From assembly GCA_902763655.1 (NCBI GenBank), contig CACWSW010000008.1, forward strand, positions 1-35,081: a stretch of 35,081 bases of DNA. Direction: 5' to 3'. A program made the translations under genes and the position numbers. Position 1 is the first letter of the stretch. Each line of letters starts with the position of its first letter. This stretch comes from an uncultured bacterium. GTDB lineage: Bacteria; Verrucomicrobiota; Kiritimatiellia; RFP12; UBA1067. This document shows positions 22,730 to 29,314 of this stretch, piece after piece. Below the pieces are notes generated by a model that had not been told where the DNA came from, made no database searches, and saw nothing but the letters and a program-made list of their open reading frames with translations.

Positions 22730-23761
22730 ATGACCAATGGGCAACCCATACCTGTCGTATTCGCTTTCAACGCCAATTATGCGTTGCCAGCGAGCGTCGC
22801 GCTCCAGTCGCTGATCGACAGCAAGCGCCACGAAACGGCGTACGACGTCATCGTGCTGCACACGAATCTGCCGGAGAAGATACGGCGCCGCATGGAGAAG
22901 ATCGTGCCTATTCGCTGGATCGACGTCGCGGCTGAACGTTTCGCTCGCTTTCCTAAGGGATGGGGCGGCACGGAAACATGGCTGCGGCTGCTTCTTGCAG
23001 AACTGCTTCCGGAATACGACCGGGTCATATGGAGCGATGTAGACGTGCTGTTCCGCAACGACCTCTCGGACATCTTTGCCCTTGACCTTGGCGCCGCTGA
23101 ATGGGCGGGCGTGGCAATGGAACGCGACGGCACGCCGAGAGGCGAACACAATTCGTGGGGTCGCCATGCGAAGATATTTCATCCAGGATTCATGATCGTT
23201 GATTCCAAGCGTTGGCGGGAGACGAATTTTCTCGCGAGATGCGAACGTGTCGTGGACGAGTACGGCCCGCGCCTGACGATGTGCGACCTGGATGTCCTGA
23301 ACATAGCGGCCGAGTCCATCGCGTCCATTCCGCTCGCCTACTGCGTGCTGGAACGGCTGGCATTTGGGGCGGACATGGCGAAGGCGCGCGAGTATGCCCC
23401 GCTCAGGAGCGTATATTCCGACGACGAGCTGCTCGAAGTCTGCCGGCATCCAGCCATCCTCCATTTCGCCGGACCGACCGTGAAGGTGTGGCTGCGCGCG
23501 CCCTGGCGGATGCCGGCCTGCTACTGTGAGGCGATGCGGCGCTCGCCTTTCGGCGGACGGTTCCGGGAATGGACGTGGATCATCCGCACTTCGGCGCAAC
23601 TCTTACGCTGGTTTGCCGCATGGCTATGCGGTCCGACGTCCCGCCACCCTGCCGCAAGACGAATGTTCGGCATCTACAGGCGCTGTCTCGCCGACGGCCT
23701 CGGTCTCAAGCGGCTTGCAAGCGATTCGGTCTGGCAACCGACTGAGCGTGCAAAATGCTGA
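22730..23761 (+). CDS. Glycosyltransferase family 8
   Basis: This is a 343-residue enzyme of the LPS galactosyl/glucosyltransferase (GT8) family. PVVFAFNANYALPASVALQSLI is the typical N-terminal strand and helix, WSDVDVLF carries the metal-binding DxD (D103, D105), and HFAGPTVKVW matches the conserved HxxGxxK near the C-terminus. It would transfer a hexose from a UDP-sugar to LPS core or another glycan in the cytoplasm, retaining anomeric configuration. The reading frame is open far upstream, but the TATAAT 6 bases before the ATG at 22730 fixes the start. It converges with the radical SAM gene, with 5 bases between stop codons. Confidence 0.92.
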   Translation: MTNGQPIPVVFAFNANYALPASVALQSLIDSKRHETAYDVIVLHTNLPEKIRRRMEKIVPIRWIDVAAERFARFPKGWGGTETWLRLLLAELLPEYDRVIWSDVDVLFRNDLSDIFALDLGAAEWAGVAMERDGTPRGEHNSWGRHAKIFHPGFMIVDSKRWRETNFLARCERVVDEYGPRLTMCDLDVLNIAAESIASIPLAYCVLERLAFGADMAKAREYAPLRSVYSDDELLEVCRHPAILHFAGPTVKVWLRAPWRMPACYCEAMRRSPFGGRFREWTWIIRTSAQLLRWFAAWLCGPTSRHPAARRMFGIYRRCLADGLGLKRLASDSVWQPTERAKC

Positions 23762-23766
23762 CACCG

Positions 23767-24630
23767 CTATTTGACCCAATCCTCAAGTTTCGGCGCGCCG
23801 TTGCGCCAGGCGAATTCCCGCGCAGCCGGCGCACAGTAAGCGCATGTAGACATCGGGCGCATCAAATAGTCCAGTATCTCGGGACCTGTGGCCGAGTCGA
23901 GCTCGATTCCCTCTTCGACAGGCAGTTCCGCATTCGCGGCACGTTTCCAGTAGTCGGCATAACATCCCATGGCGCACCTGTAGACGCGCCCCTCCCGTAG
24001 TATCGGGCAGAAGAACCAGCTGCCACGGCAGTGACGGAACGACTTGCGCACGTCCACGTTTCCTTCCGGCACATAGCGTGCGATGAAAGTACCGCTCTCC
24101 ACGCATTCCAGAGGCACGCCCTCCTCTCGGCAGAGGTCTGCCAACGCCTGTACCTGCGGTTTCACAGGCGGATAGACCGAGAGAGATATAAGCGCATGCG
24201 TCTCGCGGCAGACATCCCAGAACGATGCCGATTGCTTCGCCAGCAGAAGGCCGTTCGTCACGAGCGCGAGGCGGCAGTTCGGAAACGCCGCACGGACAAT
24301 CCGAAGGAACGCAACACAGTCTGGGTGCAGCAACGGCTCGCCGCCCATGACACGGATTTCGCGAATGTTGCGGAAGAGTTCCTTGAGCCGGACGAAATCC
24401 GCCGCAATGCGGTCCAAATCCGCGAACCACCGGTCAGCCATCGGCGCGAAGTGCATGCAACCTCCGCAGTTCATGTTACAGTGGTCCGTGAGATGGAACT
24501 CCAGGTAGCGCAGAACCGGTCTGAGCGAAGGCCAAGAACGATTCCGCAGCCAGCGCCCGAGCGAAGGCGGCAGACGAGCGGAGAGGCGATTGGCCAGCCG
24601 GGCGGCAAGCAAGGTCATAAGTCTTCTCAT
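23767..24630 (-). CDS. Radical SAM protein in a glycosyltransferase cluster
   Basis: This 287-residue protein has the radical SAM cluster motif CNMNCGGC (C51, C55, C58) and MGGEPLLHPD, the GGE-type SAM-binding motif. The C-terminal part is rich in cysteines (HCRGSWFFC, YRCAMGC, CAYC), suggesting a SPASM-like auxiliary iron-sulfur domain. The substrate is unknown. Its place between two glycosyltransferase genes suggests modification of a sugar, a glycan carrier or a peptide. The ATG at 24630 overlaps the stop codon of the upstream GT2 gene as ATGA, so translation is coupled. The open frame continues upstream inside the GT2 gene, but that part is the opposite-frame shadow of the GT2 coding sequence. 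Confidence 0.85.
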   Translation of the reverse strand: MRRLMTLLAARLANRLSARLPPSLGRWLRNRSWPSLRPVLRYLEFHLTDHCNMNCGGCMHFAPMADRWFADLDRIAADFVRLKELFRNIREIRVMGGEPLLHPDCVAFLRIVRAAFPNCRLALVTNGLLLAKQSASFWDVCRETHALISLSVYPPVKPQVQALADLCREEGVPLECVESGTFIARYVPEGNVDVRKSFRHCRGSWFFCPILREGRVYRCAMGCYADYWKRAANAELPVEEGIELDSATGPEILDYLMRPMSTCAYCAPAAREFAWRNGAPKLEDWVK

Positions 24631-25622
24631 ATCCCAAGCAATCCTTTCGCGCGCCGCCTGGCGTAGCGGACAATTGCGTATGCGAACAGCAAGCAGTCGC
24701 CCAACGGCTTCGGCAGGAGGAATGCGCACCGCAGGAACTGCCAGACGCTCAGCAACGGCACGCGCGCAAGACGTCGGTACCCCGCAAGCCGGACGGCAAA
24801 CGTGTCGCCGTCCAGCATCTGCACTTCCGCCTCGGCACGTTCGCGGTCCGCATCCAGCCGAGCCAGCCATGCGGCATAGTCCGCTTCGGAAATATCCTTT
24901 CTTACGACTTCCAGGTCTACGCGCGACTGTTCTAGCGCCAAAAGCAGATCGCCGCGGGCTCTGCGCAAGGGGGCGCGCACGCGCCACAGCGAACTGGACA
25001 GGCCGGTTCCCAGGCGATACCTTACAAGCCGGTCTGGCAGCACGAGTTCCGGCCCCAGCATCAGTGCGCGCCGCACAAACGGCTCGTCGTCAAGTATGCG
25101 CGGATATGCGGCCCCTCCGAACACGTCAAATGTGGCACGGTCAAATGTCATCACCGCGCCAGCGGCAAATTTCGCGTTCACCTGCCACATACGGCCCATC
25201 CGTTCTCCGCGAGGCCCCATCAGGAAACCACCGTTCGAGATGACGGTAGCACGGCATCCGTCTGCCATCCAGGCGGCAACAATCCGCTCCGTCCGCTCGG
25301 GAAGCGACACGTCGTCGCCGTCCGCCTTGACGAGCAACTTCCCCTTCGCCACGGAACAAAGCTTCAGCCAGTTCCCAAGATCACCACAGTTCGACACATT
25401 CCGATTGAGCACCACTTCGGCCGCATCAGGACGCATGAGATACTTCTCCACCGCCTCACTGATAATGTCCCATGACCGATCTGTCGACGCATCGTCGGAG
25501 ATGACGATCTCCAAGGGACGATACGTCTGGGCGAACGCGCCTTCCAGCGCCTCGCCGATGTACCGTTCCTGGTTGTAGCACATGACGCAGAACGAAACTA
25601 GTGGTCCTTCCGTGGAGTCCAT
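24627..25622 (-). CDS. Glycosyltransferase family 2
   Basis: This 331-residue GT-A enzyme starts with PLVSFCVMCYNQERYIGEAL and has IVISDDASTDRSWDII and VKADGDDVSLPERTE, the donor- and metal-binding motifs of GT2. The C-terminal end has a hydrophobic segment (VWQFLRCAFLLP, DCLLFAYAIV), suggesting membrane association. It is likely part of O-antigen or capsule assembly; the sugar is unknown. The ATG at 25622 lies 6 bases after an extended -10, so the message should be leaderless. It overlaps the radical SAM gene by 4 bases, forming a two-gene operon. Confidence 0.9.
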   Translation of the reverse strand: MDSTEGPLVSFCVMCYNQERYIGEALEGAFAQTYRPLEIVISDDASTDRSWDIISEAVEKYLMRPDAAEVVLNRNVSNCGDLGNWLKLCSVAKGKLLVKADGDDVSLPERTERIVAAWMADGCRATVISNGGFLMGPRGERMGRMWQVNAKFAAGAVMTFDRATFDVFGGAAYPRILDDEPFVRRALMLGPELVLPDRLVRYRLGTGLSSSLWRVRAPLRRARGDLLLALEQSRVDLEVVRKDISEADYAAWLARLDADRERAEAEVQMLDGDTFAVRLAGYRRLARVPLLSVWQFLRCAFLLPKPLGDCLLFAYAIVRYARRRAKGLLGI

Positions 25623-25628
25623 GCGCGT

Positions 25629-25634
25629 ATTCTA
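25629..25634 (-). promoter_or_regulatory. Extended -10 of the GT2-radical SAM operon
   Basis: TGCTAGAAT on the minus strand, 6 bases before the ATG. It is embedded in the 14-base AATATGCTAGAATA (25641-25628) that also precedes the GT2 gene at 22659. Confidence 0.6.
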
Positions 25635-25678
25635 GCATATTTCTGCGCCATACGCGCATCGGCAGACGATGAATCATG

Positions 25679-25708
25679 TTGCCTAGCGGGGGCGGAATGA
25701 AGTATACT
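25679..25708 (+). promoter_or_regulatory. Promoter of the DUF1080 gene
   Basis: TTGCCT (25679-25684), 18 bases, TATACT (25703-25708). The leader is about 27 bases with AAAGGAA 8 bases before the ATG. The TTGCC-type -35 resembles that of the pectinase-like operon. Confidence 0.5.
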
Positions 25709-25741
25709 AGTCCGCGTCACACCAAGAAAGGAACCTGACAG

Positions 25742-26911
25742 ATGAAGAAACTTATGATTGCCGCTGCCGCCACCGGCCTCGCCGCGTCGGCATTCGCCGG
25801 ACTGTACGGCGACGTCCCCAACGCCACGCACGCATGGGCCGTGCACGACCGCAACCGCCCCAATCCCGTCAAGATCGTCGCCGAGCCCGGCCTGCCGCCC
25901 AGCGACGCCATCATCCTTTTCGACGGCACCGAGAAGACGTTCGCCAACTGGTGCTCGATGAAGATGGAGCCGACCAAGTGGAAGCTCGTGGACGGCACGC
26001 TCGAGTCAGTCAAGGGCGCCGGCTACATCCGCACGAAGGCGGAGTACGGCCCCAACTTCCAGCTCCACGTGGAATGGGCCACGCCCGTGAAGGTCGAGGG
26101 CGTAGGACAAGGCCGCGGCAACTCCGGCGTGTTCCTGATGAACGACTTCGAGCTCCAGGTGCTGGACTCCTACGAGACCGACCCCTCGAAGGATCCCAAT
26201 CCCAACCCGAACTACGCCGACGGTCAGGCCTCCGCCATCTACGGCCAGAACCCGCCCATCGTCAACGCTAGCCGCGGCCCCGGCAAGTGGCAGACGTACG
26301 ACATCGTCTTCCACGCGCCCGTCTGGAAGGACGGCAAGGAAATCTATCCCGGCACGGTCACCGTGTTCCACAACGGCGTCTTGACGCAGGACAACTGGGA
26401 GTACGAGGGCCCGACATTCCACATGAAGCGGACGTCGAAGAAGCAGCCCGCAGCCAAGGCGCCCATCGCGTTCCAGGACCACGGCAACCCCGTCCACTTC
26501 CGCAACGTCTGGCTCCGCGAGATCCCCTGCCGCCACGCGAACACCACGCACGGCGGACCGGACGTGAAGGAAGCCGACGTGAAAGCGCTGCGCGACAAGA
26601 TCGCCACCGAACTCTTCAAGAAGATCGACACCTCAAAGGCCACGGCCGATTCCGTCAACCAGATCCTCGAGGTCATCTCCTACTCCATGGAAGAGCCTTT
26701 CTGCGGCGCGGCCAAGAAGCTCTGCGGCGACTACCTCGCCCAGCTCGAGAAGATGGATGCCGCCGCCCTTGACGCGAACAAGGGAGCGATCCTCTCTGTC
26801 AAGAAGTCCTACGACGTCCTGTGGCGCAACAACCTCCTCAAAGAGTGCAAGCTCGGCAAGTTCATCGCCAAGACCGTAGACCAGAAGGGCTGGCTGAAGA
26901 AGAAAAAATAA
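25742..26911 (+). CDS. DUF1080 (3-keto-glycoside hydrolase-like) protein
   Basis: This 389-residue protein has a signal peptide cleaved near AFAG. The DUF1080 concanavalin-like domain spans about residues 55-265: IILFDGTEKTFANW, WKLVDGTLESVKGAGYIRTK, FQLHVEW, GRGNSGVFLMNDFELQVLDS, TYDIVFHAP, TVFHNGVLTQ and PIAFQDHGNPVHFRNVWLRE. Members have been linked to hydrolysis of 3-keto-glucosides and often sit with Gfo/Idh oxidoreductases, one of which lies in this window though not adjacent. About 120 helical, Lys-rich residues follow the domain; I cannot name them. Promoter and Shine-Dalgarno sequence support the start. Probably periplasmic. Confidence 0.88.
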   Translation: MKKLMIAAAATGLAASAFAGLYGDVPNATHAWAVHDRNRPNPVKIVAEPGLPPSDAIILFDGTEKTFANWCSMKMEPTKWKLVDGTLESVKGAGYIRTKAEYGPNFQLHVEWATPVKVEGVGQGRGNSGVFLMNDFELQVLDSYETDPSKDPNPNPNYADGQASAIYGQNPPIVNASRGPGKWQTYDIVFHAPVWKDGKEIYPGTVTVFHNGVLTQDNWEYEGPTFHMKRTSKKQPAAKAPIAFQDHGNPVHFRNVWLREIPCRHANTTHGGPDVKEADVKALRDKIATELFKKIDTSKATADSVNQILEVISYSMEEPFCGAAKKLCGDYLAQLEKMDAAALDANKGAILSVKKSYDVLWRNNLLKECKLGKFIAKTVDQKGWLKKKK

Positions 26912-26914
26912 GCT

Positions 26915-26986
26915 TGGTGCCTCTATCGCACCACAATGCCCAAAATACTTTGGGAAATGATCCAGCCCTTCCACAAGGGGCTGGAT
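26915..26986 (+). terminator. Three consecutive hairpins after the DUF1080 gene
   Basis: Stems at 26915-26933 (TGGTGC/GCACCA), 26939-26954 (CCCAAA/TTTGGG) and 26960-26986 (about 11 bp with one bulged G, loop CCAC). The last is followed by TATGTTATGAT, only weakly T-rich. Termination of the DUF1080 message is the simplest reading; the three-stem layout is unusual. Confidence 0.5.
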
Positions 26987-26991
26987 TATGT

Positions 26992-26997
26992 TATGAT
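26992..26997 (+). promoter_or_regulatory. Extended -10 before a leader ORF
   Basis: TGTTATGAT, six bases before the ATG at 27004, immediately downstream of the third hairpin. The spacing again predicts a leaderless start. Confidence 0.5.
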
Positions 26998-27003
26998 AGC
27001 GCC

Positions 27004-27060
27004 ATGGATTACTGCAATTGGGTAGGTTCTGCGCGCCGCGTAAGCGGTGCGCGTCGATGA
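27004..27060 (+). CDS. Possible 18-residue leader peptide
   Basis: A short ORF (MDYCNWVGSARRVSGARR) begins 6 bases after an extended -10, the same spacing as four full-size genes in this window. It ends 15 bases before the beta-helix gene. Its second half lies in a stable hairpin (27031-27052). No run of a single regulatory amino acid is seen, though 4 of 18 residues are Arg. It may be a leader peptide or the ORF may be fortuitous. Confidence 0.35.
   Translation: MDYCNWVGSARRVSGARR
27031..27052 (+). promoter_or_regulatory. GNRA-capped hairpin ahead of the beta-helix gene
   Basis: GCGCGCCGC and GCGGTGCGC pair over 9 bp (one G-U) with a GTAA tetraloop. The hairpin ends 23 bases before the ATG, just before the Shine-Dalgarno region AAAGGAA (27060-27066), so it could affect translation or attenuate transcription. 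Confidence 0.5.
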
Positions 27061-27075
27061 AAGGAAGCGCAGAGG

Positions 27076-29310
27076 ATGAGGATGCGACAGTTTATTTTAG
27101 TCGGTGCGGCGGTTCTCGCCTGCACGATTTCCTGTATGGCCGCTTCGACGGTCACCGTCGAGCCGGGCGACGTGACGGCGTTGACAAACCACATGGCCAC
27201 GCTCAGCGGCGGCTCCACGATCATCCTGAAACCCGGCATCTACGATCTCTCGCAGGTCCATGGAACTTATTCCAAATGGAGCTACTACCATCTGATCGCC
27301 AACGCCAAGAAATTGATCATCAAGGGTCAAAACACGAAACACTGGAGCGAGAAGACGCCCGAGGAGGAGACGGTTCTCCGAGGCGACGGAACCGCCGCCA
27401 TCCTCTACGGCCATGGTGGCGGAGGACGCCAAACGTCGGTGTGGCACATCACGTTCGAGAACGGCTATCGCCCCGCGACGGCACCCGACGGCACGGATAT
27501 CGGCAGCTTTGGCGGCGGCGCGCTCTCGTGGGCGCAGACCGAGCAAGGCAACCCGGCACTCGGCAATGGCCTGGCCTCGAACTGCGTGTTCCGCAGCTGT
27601 GGCAGCGCGTACGCCGGCGGCGCCACATGCGGAGTCGACGTCTTCGACTGCTTCTACACGAACAACACGTGCGCGAAGGCCGGCGGCGCAGCTCGTGGAT
27701 TTCTGGGCAACAACCAACAGGCCGTACCCGCCAATCACACCAACATCTTCAAGAACTGCGTGTTCATCGACAACAAGGCGCTCGGCGGCGCGGGCGGCGC
27801 GATCTACGGCGGAGCGATTGATTCGCTGAACGGCTGCACATTCATCGGCAACACGGCCTCGACGGGCGGGGGCGGCGCGTACTGCGAAACGCCGATGTCC
27901 GCCGTCACGAACTGCACGTTTATCGGCAACGTTTCGGGAGACCATGGAGGTGGCTTGCTCTGTGCCGCCACTGTCGGCGCCATCACGGATTGCGTGTTCA
28001 CGAACAACGTGTCCGGCGACCGCGGCGGCGGCCTGTTGTGCGGCGGAAATGTCGGGACGATCTCAAGATGCGTGTTCAAGGGCAACACGGCGACCGGCAT
28101 TGGCGGCGGCCTTCGGACTAACGGGAGCGCCGATCGCATCGTCGACTGCAAGTTCCTGGACAACACGGCGGCGGGATATGGCGGCGGATGCTCCTGCGGC
28201 GCCTCGTCGTTCTTCGGCGTGGAGGACTGCGAGTTCACCAGCAACAAGGTGAACATCGCGACGGACTGCTATGGCGGCGGCTTGGCGACGATCGCAAGCG
28301 TCTCGCACATATCAGGCTCCACGTTTACCGGCAATCTCTCGCTTAAGGACGGCGGCGCAATCTATTTTCGGAATAACGGCACCGTGACCAACTGTACGTT
28401 CCGGGAGAACGTCGCACGGCAGTATGGAGCCGGGGTTCTCGATTTCGACACCCGCGGGACGGTGATCGACAGCTTCTTCGACGGCAACACGAACGCCTGG
28501 GGAAACTACGGATCCCAAGTGCGCAAAGTTCGGCAAGTGACGGGCTGCACCTTCACCGGCTGGGGCGACATGATGGCGACGTCGTACGACCGCTGCACGT
28601 TCGACGGTTGCAAGTTCAATTACGTCACCTGGGCCGACGGCATGGTCCAGTTCACCTCGGCGACCGGCGCCGGGCACATCCGCAACTGCCTGTTCAAGGG
28701 CTGTTCGGTTCACACGCTCATCTACAACGACACGCCCGCCGGAACGCTCGAGATCGCCAACTGCACATTCGTCAGCAACGCCCTCACCACTATGTCGTTC
28801 CCGTACAACGGGTCGCCCCAGCCGGTATCCCCTTACCTCATCCTCGCCTTTCGCGCCGGCACGGAGCCGAATTCGGGGAAAGCCTACCCCAACACGAACG
28901 TCGTTGCGAACTGCATCTTCCACGACAATCGGGTGGACGGAACTCGAAACGACATGAACTTCTACGCGACGGCGCAAGGCACAGTACCCGGCACGGTGGC
29001 GCTGAACATAGTCAGCAACTCGATCTACGGCACCTACAACACCGCCCAGAACAGCGGCTCTGCGCCCGTGCTCGTGGACGTCACGGCGGTGCCCGACCCG
29101 AAGTTCGTCGCGGGCGATCCGAAACTTCCCGGCGTGCCGTATTACATGATCCGGCGTAGTTCACCGGCGGTCAACACCGGCCTGAACATGGACTGGATGG
29201 CGGACGCCCTCGACCTCGACGGCACGAACCGCGTTCTTGAGGCGCGCGTAGACCTCGGCTGCTACGAGTGCTGGCTGCCCGAAACCGGCACGATGATCAT
29301 GTTCCGCTAA
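27076..29310 (+). CDS. Pmp-like beta-helix surface protein
   Basis: This 744-residue exported protein has a signal peptide ending near CMAAS. From about residue 170 to 450 it has repeats of about 26 residues. Each begins Cys-x-Phe-x-x-Asn and contains a GGG or GGA turn, for example CTFIGNVSGDHGGGLLC. FxxN and GGA(I/L) are the signature of chlamydial polymorphic membrane proteins, and each coil would stack as one turn of a right-handed beta-helix with a ladder of cysteines. The C-terminal end (SPAVNTG, DLDGTNRVLEARVDLGCYE) matches the choice-of-anchor Q region. No autotransporter barrel is visible, so export differs from Pmps. Probable role: adhesion or glycan binding. The clan GH-A glycosidase gene follows after 4 bases. 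Confidence 0.85.
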   Translation: MRMRQFILVGAAVLACTISCMAASTVTVEPGDVTALTNHMATLSGGSTIILKPGIYDLSQVHGTYSKWSYYHLIANAKKLIIKGQNTKHWSEKTPEEETVLRGDGTAAILYGHGGGGRQTSVWHITFENGYRPATAPDGTDIGSFGGGALSWAQTEQGNPALGNGLASNCVFRSCGSAYAGGATCGVDVFDCFYTNNTCAKAGGAARGFLGNNQQAVPANHTNIFKNCVFIDNKALGGAGGAIYGGAIDSLNGCTFIGNTASTGGGGAYCETPMSAVTNCTFIGNVSGDHGGGLLCAATVGAITDCVFTNNVSGDRGGGLLCGGNVGTISRCVFKGNTATGIGGGLRTNGSADRIVDCKFLDNTAAGYGGGCSCGASSFFGVEDCEFTSNKVNIATDCYGGGLATIASVSHISGSTFTGNLSLKDGGAIYFRNNGTVTNCTFRENVARQYGAGVLDFDTRGTVIDSFFDGNTNAWGNYGSQVRKVRQVTGCTFTGWGDMMATSYDRCTFDGCKFNYVTWADGMVQFTSATGAGHIRNCLFKGCSVHTLIYNDTPAGTLEIANCTFVSNALTTMSFPYNGSPQPVSPYLILAFRAGTEPNSGKAYPNTNVVANCIFHDNRVDGTRNDMNFYATAQGTVPGTVALNIVSNSIYGTYNTAQNSGSAPVLVDVTAVPDPKFVAGDPKLPGVPYYMIRRSSPAVNTGLNMDWMADALDLDGTNRVLEARVDLGCYECWLPETGTMIMFR

Positions 29311-29314
29311 TTTT

